DNA of 64,000 nt from Parapristionchus giblindavisi (GCA_943737045.1 CALSFV010000223.1:496001-560000), one strand, 5' to 3'; numbered from the stretch's first letter, positions 8,601 through 19,433 are shown. Program-made: numbers and translations. The notes: generated by a model not told the origin, from the sequence alone.

Positions 8601-11132
8601 AGATTTCCGTCCCTTTAATATAAGATTGACTTAAGAATGGCTTGTAGTCTAATCTTATAGTCTTATGTTTAGTAAGTGAAGTGACTTATCGATTTGATTT
8701 TTTACAAACATTGCAAAATAATTACAAAAATGATTTCTGCCGACTAACCTGTAACAGCGTTTAGTATTTGATTTTGATATTCCGAAAACAAAAAAAATTG
8801 TATTGCAGTACTGCGCATTTTCAGTGGCTTAAGAAGACTTATTTAATGCTCAATTATATATAGTCTAGTCTTATCTTAAATGTTATAGTCTAATTGTATA
8901 GTCTTCTATTATAGTAACTTGTGCCTTCTTATAATGATGAGCATTTTCTGTCAAGCAGGCCTAATGGACGATAGCGAAACGTTTTCAGACGGAAGAATAA
9001 GGACTAGCAAGAAAATTCACCCTATCCCTGACTTACTCTTCTGCACTTAGTGCTGATAAGATAAATGTACTGTATTTTCAGAGAGGGTGTAGTGAAGCAC
9101 ACGTGGGCGCCAGGGGACGATTTCGACATTCGCGTGCGCTGCCACCAGGAATGCTATGATGTATGTTTCATTGATTTCATTTATGTTTATCAAGAGTGGG
9201 CGATATGATTTGTATGGCCATTACCAATGATCCTTGATATGAATAAACTGATTTATCTCGATCAAATAGATACATTTTTAAATAAATAATATATTTAAAA
9301 ATATAAAATATTGAAAACCGTCTATCTTTATGTTCTGTTCAAAAATCTTGGAAAGAAAAGAATAGTTGGAAAAAACTTTCCTCGTTTTGCGTGCTCTCGC
9401 TTCTCTTCTTTTCGCCTCTTATGCACCACGAAACCACACTTTACAAGATCACTTCTGTAGTAGTTGTTGTTTGGGCCCACGTTTCTAGACATCGGAACCG
9501 CCCGATGTGGGTTGGACCGCATCCTTAGACGGGCCCATATACAGGCATGTATTATCGGTGGGCTAGTGAGTCTTGTTCAGAGGCCGTATCCATGAACGTT
9601 GGCAAACCGTTTGCCGGCAAACGTGACGTCACAAGCGTAGGGAGAGGATCTCTGGCAAACGCCTCCGCCTACGGTTGTGACGTCACGTTTGTCGGCAAAC
9701 GGTTTGCCAACGTTCACGGATACCTATACAGATCTACATCGACTACCGACTGGTGGCGACCTTCGCCCACTATCGTCCACTGACCGACGTCAGTCACCTC
9801 TACATTAACGGTGACATTCAACTCTCCGCGGTCAGCTGGGAGGGCAAGTACTATGTGAGTTGATTGATTTGATTTGAAAACACATTTATCAAGAGTAGGA
9901 CTCTGATGTGCATGGGGGAAAATCCTTTCTTACTTCCGACAGTCCCAGAACACTGAAGTTGATCTTCATATGCGCGTCTTCGATATCTTCGATATGAGTA
10001 GATATTTCACGAAATATTCCAAGATAATCATAGTAATCTGAGATTATATCCGCTCTGTCGATAAATATGTAAGTAATGGATCAAAGTACACGAGATGTAA
10101 TTTGAAACTCTCAGCTCTGGCAATACTCACTCGCTTTCTTCGTCAATGAAAGATCATGGCCAGAGCGGAGAATCATCTCGGGCAGTGCAGTTAATCTAGA
10201 TTTTGGGAAACCATGACGGGCAGCATTGTTGAATATGAGAGAGCGAAAATGTCTATTTTAGTCATTTTTGATCAGTTCATGTAATTTAGAAATATCGATT
10301 GTTTGATTTCAGCAACTACCGTATGCCGCCGACATCCCTGATAATCTCTATCCTGGCAGGAAATTGTATATCTCGGGAACGTTCCATGCGGAAGGTATAC
10401 TCATTCAGTATTAATCGATAATTATTCAATCATACAGTAATCAATAAATTCAATCAATCAATAATCAACATACAATCGATTTCTTGAAGACGTCAACAAA
10501 GACGGTCATATCGTGAAGGGCAAGCCAAAAAGTTTCTTTATCGATTTCCAAGCTGGCAAGGACATGGCCCTGCACTTTGAACCTGTACTCGCTAAGAAGG
10601 TACCAAACTACAGATAAGAGTTCAAACTACAAAGTGCAGATCAAACTACAAACTACAATATTTCCAGAAAGTCATTCGTCGTTCGTGCGTTGACGGCGTG
10701 TGGTCGGAGGATCAAACCTCGTCTGAGGCCGGTTTCCTCTTCAAAAACGCCAACAGCAAGCTCTTTGACGTGGTCATCGCGTGCACGGAACAGAATTTTA
10801 CTGTAAGTTGTGATTCTTAAAGGCACACCCCTAACTATTTTCAAACTCTCCGCTCTGGCCACACTCTCGCTTTTTGTTCACGAGAGAGTATTGCCAAAGC
10901 GGACAGTCAAATTCAATTGCAATTACCCGAGAAGATCTAGATAACAATAATAAAAACATATTTATTGACGTACCGTAATCTAGCTACCGTAATCCGGCTA
11001 CCGTACTCGTCTTTCCAGTTCTACGTGAATGACGTCATGCTCGGCACTTTCGATCACGTCATTCCTCCTCGTCGAATCGATAAGGTCATTGTCAACGGCG
11101 ATCTGTGCCTGCACGGTGTGCATCTCAAGTGA
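5700..11132 (+). CDS. Tandem-repeat galectin (two galectin domains), 10 exons
   Basis: Predicted galectin-fold protein, normally a beta-galactoside-binding lectin. Exons: 5700-5792, 7021-7099, 7367-7445, 8405-8479, 9082-9160, 9732-9854, 10313-10394, 10490-10599, 10668-10802, 11019-11132; phases join to about 322 aa. The start has a lysine/arginine-rich leader (FGLKKKKKSVPRR) and no signal peptide, as usual for galectins. Domain 1 runs from PYLSRLEGNALQPGQSLNV through EFIINLTSGARVEL to HLYINGDIQLSAVSW. Domain 2 runs from LYPGRKLYISGTFH through SFFIDFQAGKDMALHFEP to DKVIVNGDLCLHGVHLK. The galectin sugar-binding signature (H-x-N-x-R, then N, then W-x-x-E-x-R) is not conserved: domain 1 has VDVTAKRVYFN and EWGKEG, domain 2 has HFEPVLAKK and VWSEDQ. 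Carbohydrate binding may be changed or lost. The start codon is the first Met of a good exon; an upstream exon cannot be excluded. Confidence 0.88.
6511..6653. mobile_element. Palindromic MITE, family G (GGCCGTATGCATGAAC)
   Basis: GGCCGTATGCATGAAC, GGAAAACCGTTTTCC and ATGTGACGTCATTA have complementary partners across a loop near GGAGGATTTTTGG. A second copy with the same ends and TGACGTCA core is at 9585-9724. Located in galectin intron 1. Confidence 0.85.
6895..7019. mobile_element. MITE family A touching a splice acceptor
   Basis: Complete family-A hairpin from AAAGGCACATCCGGAGC to CTTGGGATGTGCATTTAA. Its right end merges with the TTTAAG acceptor of galectin exon 2, so the AG used for splicing sits at the element boundary. 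Confidence 0.8.
7502..7808. mobile_element. MITE family B, split by a nested element
   Basis: The right half of a family-B hairpin (TCTAACAACGAGATTATTGC to GAGACCATTGAAAGAGGTA) is separated from its terminus TAACGCTCCCTTTAA by a 210-bp family-C element. Removing family C with one TA rebuilds the expected family-B end. Confidence 0.75.
7582..7795. mobile_element. Family C palindromic element (ACTTAAAGTCTACTTAAA)
   Basis: Inverted termini CTCTGGTATTTTGCCACTTA and their complement, internal repeats of CTTAAAGTCTACTTAAA in both orientations, and TA on both sides. TA target duplication suggests a Tc1/mariner-type MITE. Confidence 0.8.
7902..8011. mobile_element. MITE family A
   Basis: AAAGGCACGCCCGATGC, CTCAGGCAACACTCTCTCG and the complementary arm GAGAGCATTGCCAGAGC. 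Located in galectin intron 3. Confidence 0.7.
8264..8393 (+). mobile_element. Short retroelement-like tail, (TAAA)n end, second copy
   Basis: Same 115-bp unit as 3669-3785, ending TTTGATGGAATAAAGAAATAA plus tandem TAAA. It again ends about ten bases before a splice acceptor, here galectin exon 4 at 8405. Confidence 0.6.
8499..8617. mobile_element. MITE family B, complete
   Basis: AAAGGGAGCGTTACCTCACT to TGACAAAGATTTCCGTCCCTT with intact arms. It serves as the clearest family-B copy in the window. Located in galectin intron 4. Confidence 0.8.
9585..9724. mobile_element. MITE family G, second copy
   Basis: GGCCGTATCCATGAACGTTG and complement, with AAACGTGACGTCACAAGCGT arms. Its right end lies about 7 bases before the acceptor of galectin exon 6 (9732). 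Confidence 0.85.
10079..10188. mobile_element. MITE family A
   Basis: TGAAACTCTCAGCTCTGGC and complement GGCCAGAGCGGAGA, in galectin intron 6. Confidence 0.65.
10819..10924. mobile_element. MITE family A
   Basis: AAAGGCACACCCCTAAC, CAAACTCTCCGCTCTGGCC and complementary arm, in galectin intron 9. Confidence 0.75.
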
Positions 11133-11545
11133 CGACGTTTCGCGAACGTCGCCCTCGTCAGACGCACTACGCGCCACACCACAGTACATAATCATATCGC
11201 TGAGCGAACTCATTTTTGCCAATTCAATCATGTATTATTCAAGATAATAAGAGATACATTGTATATTAAGACAGCCTGTTCGTGAGACACATAAGTACAG
11301 TAGACAATCTCCAAGGGATGGGATTCCGACCTGATCCTTGCTGGTACCTCAGTGACCGTGATAAGAACACCAAAGAATTACTTTTTTTTCGATTTTCTGA
11401 AACTTATTTTGGCAATAACCAAAACATGCCTATTTAGATTTTCAGTCTAATTATAATAGAAATATGTTTAGATTATTTATTGTGAATTTTAAGAATCTTA
11501 CGTTAAATGATAAGGTGAAACGCTGTCACAATTGGCCAAAAAAAT

Positions 11546-11616
11546 TCCGATGCGGGGAATCGAACCCCGGCCTTGCGGGTGAGAGCCGCAAATCCTAACC
11601 ACTAGACCACATCGGA
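11546..11616 (-). tRNA. tRNA-Glu (anticodon CTC)
   Basis: On the minus strand the sequence folds as a tRNA: acceptor TCCGATG/CATCGGA, A box TGGTCTAGTGGTTAGGA, anticodon loop CTCTCAC giving CTC, T arm with GGTTCGATTCC. No CCA is encoded. A degraded relative is at 20171-20241 on the plus strand. Confidence 0.95.
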
Positions 11617-11935
11617 TGATGATGGGTGCAGTTTGAAACTCTTTGAGATTCAACTCGGTTGTAAAATTGTTTGAAAGTGATAGTGATTGACAGGCTCACG
11701 CACGTATAATGAGAAATAATGAATGAAGCACGTATAATGAGAAATTTAGTATGCATCTTTATGCAACACTACTGGAAATAGAGAAAAAATAGAGAAATAT
11801 GCGTGGAAAAGCTGCAAATATTGATATTCAACTCATCAGATTCAAAAACTGTACCACTAACATATAAATTAAAATGCGATGTAATTATATTTACAATAGA
11901 TTGTATTTGAATTTTATAAATAGGAAAAAATGTGG

Positions 11936-12007
11936 TGCCTCATGCTGGAATCGAACCAGCGACCTTCTGTTTACTAGACAGACGCTCTGCCACTGAGCCA
12001 ATGAGGC
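11936..12007 (-). tRNA. tRNA-Thr (anticodon AGT)
   Basis: Minus strand 72-mer: acceptor GCCTCAT/ATGAGGC, A box TGGCTCAGTGG, anticodon stem TCTGT/ACAGA with loop CTAGTAA (AGT), B box GGTTCGATTCC. First of three near-identical copies, paired with the tRNA-Arg 88 bp away. Confidence 0.95.
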
Positions 12008-12095
12008 GGATGCTCTGTGCAATCAAAGAATGAACTTTGTATCACAGTTGCACTTGACAGGAGATAGAGTGCAAAACGCACGTGCAAAAGTTTTA

Positions 12096-12168
12096 CGACC
12101 ACGGTAGGGATCGAACCTACAATCTTCTGCTCCGTAGGCAGACGCGTTATCCATTGCGCCACGCGGCC
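12096..12168 (-). tRNA. tRNA-Arg (anticodon ACG)
   Basis: Minus strand 73-mer: GGCCGCGTGGCGCAATGG start, anticodon stem TCTGC/GCAGA with loop CTACGGA (ACG), B box GGTTCGATCCC. Paired head-to-tail with tRNA-Thr; the pair recurs at 16770-17002 and, inverted, at 19779-20010. Confidence 0.95.
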
Positions 12169-12659
12169 ATGTAGTGTATTTGAATTGAGTAGGACTATGC
12201 TTTGAGATGTAGGGGATGTACCTAACCTGTCAATCATTATTGAAACCCTCATTGATTTGTATCCTAACTAGTCGCTCACTTAAGAACTATAATAATGGAA
12301 GAATGATAACAACGCCAAGATTTCAAGTGCTTTCATCATCATCCTTTCTTCTTATCTTTTCCTTTTCCTTTTCCTTCATCCTTTTTCTTTCTTACATTTT
12401 TCAAGCATGTGATGAAGTCATATTGAGTGCTGTGCGAGTGGGCGCTTACTCCTCTTTGTTGGATCAATTAGGGCGTGGCCGGCTTATGGGAACGGACGTG
12501 ACATGCACATATAGACGATATGGCGATTGACTTATTTTAGTGATAGATAATTTCACTTTGCTTTGTATGAAAACTGTCTTTTTTTGCACCCCACTCTTTC
12601 TTGAGGTTTGTGTTACATCTTGGTGCACCATTTATTGGGGTTAGATAATGAAGAGAAAT

Positions 12660-12748
12660 GGCGTTACTCTGGTTTCTCTCGAACATAAAGAAAGCGAGAT
12701 AGCATGGTCAGAGTATATAGTTTCAAATTAGCTCTGGGTGTGCCTTTA
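12660..12748. mobile_element. MITE family A, partial
   Basis: Left arm degraded; right arm AAAGCGAGATAGCATGGTCA and the terminus TTAGCTCTGGGTGTGCCTTT are clear. Confidence 0.55.
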
Positions 12749-13119
12749 ATCATTGGTAGTGAGAGTGATCGGACAGGGCTAATCAAATCTGAAATCTGAG
12801 CTAATCTGACCGTTTGAGATAACAGTAGAGGTAAAGTGAATGAGTATTGTAGTTAAATGAAGAAACCGAAAGGAACGAATTGAGAAGGCCGTATCTTCCG
12901 TTCACTATAAAACTCTCTGCTCCTAACGATTACCCCTCTAAAGTGAACTTTGCTGTTTTTTTGGTTATAAGGCCAGAAATCGAAGAAGTTCCGATATTTC
13001 ACCCCTCTAATCGGTGTCTCATGTACAAGTTCCTTTTGCCATGTCAGTCTGTCTATGCTGACTTATGCGGTCCTCTTCCCGCTAGGGCCTCATCCACCCT
13101 ACATCATTGATCCCACGCT

Positions 13120-13297
13120 GATCTTTGATCTTGGCACTAGAGAATAGGTTATTGAGACTTCCCCGACCATCTTCACCTTCCCTACTTTCCCATTGTCTAT
13201 TCTCCCCATTCGATTTCCTTGTGCAAATCTTCTTCATTTATATCGTTTTTACTTATTGAAACATCTTCGCGATGTATGATAAATAAATAAATAAATA
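13120..13297 (+). mobile_element. Possible non-LTR retrotransposon 3' end
   Basis: C-rich, CT-rich sequence ending ATGTATGATAAATAAATAAA. A similar tail (ATGTATGATAAATTAAATTA) closes a CT-rich segment at 47850-47955. Only the 3' end is visible, with no recognisable reverse transcriptase. Confidence 0.45.
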
Positions 13298-13344
13298 TTA
13301 ACCCGAATTGTAAATACGAATACTGTAAATACGAAGTAGATTAC

Positions 13345-13443
13345 CTCAGATGTCGGGTAAATTTGAAACTCTCTGCTCTGGCAATTCTCTCTCCCTTGTT
13401 TTGTCCATGTTTTGTCCCGTTACCAGAGCGGAGAGCCACTCGA
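13345..13443. mobile_element. MITE family A
   Basis: TTGAAACTCTCTGCTCTGGC and complementary TTACCAGAGCGGAGAG around a diverged loop. Confidence 0.6.
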
Positions 13444-13771
13444 TTTTTACAAGTAACGTCTAACCGCATTATAAATATTGTACGCCACGGTGTAACAGAT
13501 ACCTCAAGAAAGAGTTTTGTGTAAAAAACAGACAGTTTTCACACAAAAGCGAAGTGCATGCTTTGTCGCACTTGTCTATCACTAAAATAAGTAAGTTTCA
13601 TCTGTGTATGTCGCGTCCGTTCCTATTAGCCGGCCACGCCCTAATGAATCCAATAAAGAGGAGTGTAGCGTAAGAGCCCACTCGCAATAATAATTCAGCG
13701 AATGAAATAAATTGATGACGGATCCAATAATGATTGGACTGTATTCATTTGATTCATTTGACTGTGGTACA

Positions 13772-13797
13772 TGGCCGCGTGGCGCAATGGATAACGC
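13772..13797 (+). pseudogene. tRNA-Arg fragment (5' 26 bases)
   Basis: GGCCGCGTGGCGCAATGGATAACGC is identical to the 5' end of the tRNA-Arg(ACG) genes, then stops at the anticodon stem. It lacks an anticodon and B box, and marks a breakpoint in the repeat unit that carries the tRNA pair. Confidence 0.85.
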
Positions 13798-14129
13798 AAA
13801 GAGGAGTGCAGAGTAAGTCACAGCGTTCTCATGACTTTCAAAGCAAGAACGACCGCTCAACATACAAACTCTCTCGAATACAATGGTCTCTCCTTTGTCT
13901 TGCTTTCGAAGAAAAATGGCTTGGACCAGAATACTGTGAAGTCGCAATGGTCTTCCACTGCGTTTCAATATAAGTTCGTCGCATGCTCGTTAAATTTGAA
14001 TGTCCGAACGACCGCTCACGGTGAAAAAATGTCCTTTAAAATAAAATAAATAAAAAGAGGACGATGCTGCTGCAAAACGTGTACTTATCGAATCATACAA
14101 TTAATAAATGGATGCCTAGCCAGCATGCA

Positions 14130-15318
14130 TGTCACGAGAGAATCGACCTAAAATGGCTATTTTTCGGATTGGGGCGAAAATCATGAAAGGAGTTAGCATC
14201 AGTTTTCGGTACCTCTAGGCATGTCCTACCATCCCCCAAAGTGTCATTGTGTAAATATATTCATTGTAGTGTCATTGTGTAAATATATAATATCATTCTG
14301 GGGCTCCCTACACCGGGTCGGTCATCCGGGAACCCAACTTTGAACTCAAATATCTTGGTTCAGGTACATTTCTGTGAAAAAAAATGCGCGAGGGAAACCC
14401 CCGCTATTTTTCGTGCTCTATCGATCTAAACAAACCAGAGGTCATGAAAGTGCTTCCGAACAGCGCTACACTCTAAGCAAAATAACTCAAAACCTTTCGA
14501 TTCGGCGCGGACGAGCCTGAAATATGTTATGTAACTTTTCGAGGGCTACAAAATGAGTGGTTTACGAAAAAAAATACGTTAATGCGTTCGTATGGTTCAT
14601 CCCCTTGGAAAATTCCTGATGATTTGAAGTCATTTTCGACACCCACAATCTCTCGTTTCACACACTCTCTCGCCCATTCCTTTTCATTTCATTCCATTCC
14701 ATTCTCCGGAGAATGAAAGAAATACAGGGAAGAGAAGGGGAGACAATGATATGTTTCATTCCGCACCGCGCGCTCGAGACCGTCCGGTGTAGAATGGAAT
14801 GGAATGAAAAGAAATGGGCGAGAGAGTGTGTGAAACGAGAGATTGTGGTTGGGCGAAAATGACTTCAAATCATCAGGAAATTTCCAAGGGGATGAACCAT
14901 ACGAACGCATTAACGTATTTTTTTCGTAAACCACTCATTTTGTAGCCCTCGAAAAGTTACATAACATATTTCAGGCTCGTCCGTGTCGAATCGACAGGTA
15001 TTGAGTTATTTTGCCTAGAGTGTAGCGCTGTTCGGAACCACTTTTCATGACTTCTGGTTTGTTTAGATCATAGAGCTCGGGAAAATAGCGGGGGTTACCC
15101 TTGTGACAGTTTTTCACAGAAATGTACCTCTAACGAGATATTTGAGTTCAAAGTTGGGTTCCCTGATTACCGACCCGGTGCAGGGAGCCACAGAATGATA
15201 GTAGCACAATGGCACTTTGGGGGATGGTAGGACATGCCTAAACAAGATTAAAACTGGAGAGAACTTGTTTTGTAATATATCTCAATTCCGAGCTTTAGGT
15301 CGATTCTCTCGTGACAGG
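14130..15318. mobile_element. Long foldback element, 1.2 kb
   Basis: Outer inverted ends TGTCACGAGAGAATCGACCT and complement, then long arms (for example ATGTCCTACCATCCCCCAAA at 14220 against its complement near 15230; ACCGGGTCGGTCATCCGGGA against 15160-15180). The arms meet around 14730-14790. No coding sequence is evident; open frames here are shadows of the palindrome. Confidence 0.85.
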
Positions 15319-15851
15319 CCTGATATAAATCGATAAGGATACACATGGGTCTGAATGGTCCCCTTCCCGTTCTGACCAGGGAATGGTTTATTATAGAATG
15401 AAAACTGTCCGAACAATACAAATTCCGCTGTTTGCCGCGCAATATTCAGACTCCGCCCACTTCTTCGCGCGACATACCGTTTTATCTAGTTTTATCGAAT
15501 TTTATGGCGTTTCCTCATCATTTCACAGGACTTTCAATAAAAATAAAAGTATATGCATTGAAAAAACGTTCGAAAAAACCTTCCGAAAATTTGGAGTGCG
15601 TTTTTCTCAACGGTGGAGAAGTTTACTATATTCGGTATTTGGCGCGGTGTGTGCAAAACTTTTGTAATTCTATAATATTTGATGTACGAAATTACTGTTA
15701 TCGACCTACTTAGCGATAATCAGCATGGTCGACTTGGCAAGAATCAACTTTCAAAGGTTGCGGATGATCGATTTTGAAAAAAAAACCATCGCTTGTGAGG
15801 CCTCCACGGTGGCTCATTAGAGGGCATTCCGTACCTCACTCCTACTGGAAC

Positions 15852-16550
15852 CAGGGCTGGGACAGAAAAATATTTTTTTCTGTAATCAGAAAACAGAAAT
15901 TTCCGTTTTCAAAAAGCAGAAAAAATAGAAAATTCAGAAAAAAAAACAGAAAATGTCATAAAATCATTGATTTGCCTTATTTTCTTAATGTATTTATTAG
16001 TTTGGTTGCAAAACCAATTTCGCATACATTTTCATCTAGGCGCCGGCGAAAAACACCAAATTGCAACACTATAGAATCGAAACGATACCGATTTCATTTG
16101 ACTAGATCCAACACCGAGATACCAAAGTCCGATCTTGAAATTTTCGGCCGTCTATACACAGAGATTAAATTTGTCCGAGTAGGGATAGTTTGCGAACGAT
16201 TTTCCATTTTTCTGGCAAATGCTTGCCTATATGTGACAAGTGGCTGGTATTTCTACTACCATTTGCCAGAATGTGGGCAAATCGTGCACACAAGTAAAGA
16301 AAGATGAGAAATCTGATGCCATAATTGGGCCAATTTACTCTCTGTGCACGGTATTTGAAAAAAACTCTTCATAAACACAAAATGAGTTTTCTTCTTTTTC
16401 TTAAAAGTATATCAACAAATAACATTTTCTGAAAATTTTCTGCTTTAAAAATATATTTTCTGTTTCTGGTCAGAACATTTTCTGCCCTCCAAAATGATCA
16501 GAAAACAGAGAAAAAAACAGAAAAATCAGAAACAGAAATTCCCAGCCCTG
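15852..16550. mobile_element. Non-autonomous hAT-like element, 0.7 kb
   Basis: Termini CAGGGCTGGGACAGAAAAAT and its imperfect complement ending TTCCCAGCCCTG resemble hAT-superfamily ends. The flanks CTGGAAC and CTGGCAAC look like a slightly altered 8-bp target duplication. Inside are many CAGAAAA repeats near both ends and no transposase-like protein. Confidence 0.7.
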
Positions 16551-16769
16551 CTGGCAACGCTCGTACTAAATGAACAGGTGTATTTTATACGGTCAATATT
16601 GTTACGCAGCATTAAGGGAAATAGAGAAATATGAGTGGTAAAGATCCAAATATTGATATTCAACTCATCAGCTTCAAAACAACCATACCACTAACATATA
16701 AATTAAATAACCATGTATTAATATTTATATTACATTGTATTTGAATTTTTCAAATAGAAAAAATTTTGG

Positions 16770-16841
16770 TGCCTCATGCTGGAATCGAACCAGCGACCTT
16801 CTGTTTACTAGACAGACGCTCTGCCACTGAGCCAATGAGGC
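16770..16841 (-). tRNA. tRNA-Thr (anticodon AGT), second copy
   Basis: Identical in tRNA body to 11936-12007. The flanks are also similar (AATATTGATATTCAACTCAT upstream on the plus strand), so the whole unit was duplicated, not only the tRNA. Confidence 0.95.
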
Positions 16842-16929
16842 GGACGCTCTGTGCAATCAAAGAGTGAACTTTGTATCGCAGATGCACATGACAGGAGATA
16901 GAGTGCAAAACGCGAGTGCAAAAGTTTTA

Positions 16930-17002
16930 CGACCACGGTAGGGATCGAACCTACAATCTTCTGCTCCGTAGGCAGACGCGTTATCCATTGCGCCACGCGG
17001 CC
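16930..17002 (-). tRNA. tRNA-Arg (anticodon ACG), second copy
   Basis: Identical in tRNA body to 12096-12168, with the same spacing to its tRNA-Thr partner. Confidence 0.95.
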
Positions 17003-17239
17003 ATGTACCACAGGTCAAAGGTATAGTGCTATGTTTCGAGATATAGCCTGCCAATGTCATTTAACCTGCCAATCATTATTGGATCCCTCGTCGATTTATT
17101 TCATTCACTGAATTATTATTTGACTTGATAAGAACATCGAGCACAAAGTGTTTTACAAGATCATCTTCTTTTAATTTTAAGGGGCAATTTTCACGGTGAG
17201 CGGTCATCCAAATTTAGCAAGCATGTGATGAACGGCACT

Positions 17240-17346
17240 AGGTCGGTGAATAAGAACCGACTGGATGATAACTATAGAGTATGCATAGACAAAGATAGCA
17301 AATGGTTATCATTCAGTCGGTTATTATTCATCGGTTCTCATTCGAA
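17240..17346. repeat. Small foldback
   Basis: CACTAGGTCGGTGAATAAGA near the left end has an imperfect complement ending TTCGAACTAGTG; the inner arms are AACCGACTGGATGATAAC and complement. Confidence 0.65.
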
Positions 17347-17625
17347 CTAGTGTCGTGATGAACTTATATTGAGTGCAGTGCTAGTGGGCGCTTACTCCTC
17401 TTTGTTAGATCAATTAGGGCGTGACCGGCTAATAGGAACGGACGTGACATGTACAGATGAACGATATGGCGATAAACTTACTTATTTTAGTGATAGACAA
17501 GTGCGACAAAGCATGCACCTGCTTTGTGTGAAAACTGTCTGTTTTTTGCACCCAACTCTTTCTTGAGGTTTGTGTTACACCGTGGTGCGCCATTGATTTG
17601 GGTTAGACCGTACAGGTAAAAGAGA

Positions 17626-18140
17626 GCGGCCTTACTTTCCACTCTTGTAACACTCTCTCGTAGATAAAAAAAGCGAGAGAGCATGGTCAGAGTAGATAGT
17701 TTGGAACTTCTTCGGTTTCTGGCCACCCCCCCCCCTCAACCCCCCATTCGATCTTTTCGATCGAATGGAGCGGTCGTCCTCACTAGGAGGACGATGTCCA
17801 CGGGGGCGAAATGCTCCCCGAGCTCTCCTCAAAATGGGAGAGCTCTGGACTGAACCGGAGAGAAGGAATCGAATGCTTTTATAGGGGAATGGAGGTGATA
17901 TGAAAATGAAATTGGATTAGGATAAGAGAGTATAGGAAAGGAGGAGACAAAACTCTCATTTCATCATTATATCAATCATGATGCGGTTGCTTTTACCACA
18001 ACCGACAAGGGGGTCAGTTACTACGGGAAATGATAGAGGAGGGGGGGGGGGTTAGGAGGGGGGTATGAGGGGGGGGGGTGTGGCCAGAAACCGAAGAAGT
18101 GCCGATAGTTTCAAATGATCTCATTGTCAGGGTGTGCCCT
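17626..18140. mobile_element. MITE family A interrupted by a nested element
   Basis: Family-A arms (CTTGTAACACTCTCTCGTAG and AAAGCGAGAGAGCATGGTCA) are followed at 17705 by a 400-bp insertion; the family terminus (TCAGGGTGTGCCCTTAA) resumes after 18105. Confidence 0.6.
17705..18104. mobile_element. Nested element with TIR CTTCTTCGGTTTCTGGCCAC
   Basis: Inverted termini CTTCTTCGGTTTCTGGCCAC and complement enclose G- and C-homopolymer runs. A related single end (GGCCAGAAATCGAAGAAG) is at 12972-12990. No coding sequence. Confidence 0.7.
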
Positions 18141-18247
18141 TAATCTACTTGGTATTAAAAGTGGTCGAACACGGCTAATCTAATCTGAAACCTGAGCTAA
18201 TTCTGTTACAGTTAACAGTAGACCTAAAGTAAATAAGTAATGCAGTT

Positions 18248-18365
18248 AAAGAGAGCGTGACCTCTCTCAATGGCCTCTTCATTGCGCACACTATTTCTCT
18301 GTTCTCTAACAACGAGAGAGTGTAGAGCGTTGAAGAGACCATTGACAAAGGCGCAAGTCCCTTTA
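18248..18365. mobile_element. MITE family B
   Basis: AAAGAGAGCGTGACCTCTCT to GCGCAAGTCCCTTTA with intact arms. Confidence 0.75.
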
Positions 18366-18410
18366 AGTGGAAGCAATCGAAAATAAGGAATGAATAAGGC
18401 CGTATTTCCA

Positions 18411-18512
18411 GTTAAAATCAAAGTACACTCTGCACTACTCTCTCACAAACAAACAAAGCGAGAGAGTGTGGCCAGTGCGGAGTTTTTCGAATTAGATTCG
18501 AGTACCACTTTA
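18411..18512. mobile_element. MITE family A
   Basis: TACACTCTGCACTACTCTCTC and AGTGTGGCCAGTGCGGAGTT form the arms; an unusual CTGCACT replaces CGCTCTGGC. Confidence 0.6.
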
Positions 18513-18721
18513 AGATCCACTCCTCTTTCACCTGTACGATCGAACCCTCATCAACGGCGCACCACGGTGTAACACATACCTCAAGAAAGAGTTGTGTGTA
18601 AAAAACAGACAGTTTTCACACAAAAGCGAAGTGCATGCTTTGTCGCACTTGTCTATCACTAAAATAAGTAAGTTTCATCTGTGTATGTCACGTCCGTTCC
18701 TATTAGCCGGCCACGCCCTAA

Positions 18722-18841
18722 TTAAAGGGAGAGCGACCTTTCCCAATGATCTCTTCATTGCGCACACTCATTCTCTGTTCTCTAACAACGAGAGAGCGTA
18801 GACCGTTGAAGAGACCGTTGACAAAGGTGTCAGCCCCGTTA
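18722..18841. mobile_element. MITE family B inserted in a dispersed repeat
   Basis: AAAGGGAGAGCGACCTTTCC to TGTCAGCCCCGTTAAT. It interrupts the repeat GGCCACGCCCTAAT...CCAACAAAG that is uninterrupted at 12460-12490 and 17400-17440 (opposite orientation). Confidence 0.7.
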
Positions 18842-19433
18842 ATCCAACAAAGCGGAGTGCAGAGTATGCGCCCAGTGGGCCGTCGCCCACTCACAATGGT
18901 GGTCTTCCACTGCGTTTCAATACAAGTTCGTCGCATGCTCGTTAAATTTGAATGTCCGAACGACCGCTCACGGTGAAAAATGTCCTTTAAAATAAAAAGA
19001 AGAAAAAGAGGATGCTGCTGCAATTCGCGTTCTTATCAAATCATACAATTATTAAGCGAATGACTTGTCTGCAAACAAATCAATATGGATACCAATAATG
19101 ATTGATCGGTTAGGTGCTCACAAAACATATCTGAAAAGAGATTTGATTGAACTTTTCAGTTTGAAACTGCTCGGAGGTGGTTACATAGGCCAAAATTTGT
19201 ATTACAAAATTGTCTTATGTGATGGAGAGCTAGTGGATATTCGCATATCAAACATCCTTATATCGATTGAGAGAATGGAAAATTCAGCGAATGATTGACA
19301 GGCGAAGCACTATACATCTCAAAACTTAAAGGGACAGTAACCCCTCTACTTTTCAGTGTTTGAATTCCCGCAATTGTTCCCCAACGCGATAACTCTGCCA
19401 CAGATATAGGAAATAATGACAAAAAACCATTAG

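Noticed and set aside
11029..11247. Ser-rich open frames overlapping galectin exon 10
   Set aside because: Shadow frames; the galectin reading ends in a family-typical GDLCLHGVHLK and stop.
14689..14934. Open frame in the 1.2-kb foldback
   Set aside because: Lies across the palindrome centre with low-complexity composition; no family resemblance or splice context.
15774..16307. 177-codon open frame at the left of the hAT-like element
   Set aside because: Begins in flanking DNA, runs through CAGAAAA repeats (Lys/Arg/Asn-rich) and does not resemble a hAT transposase.
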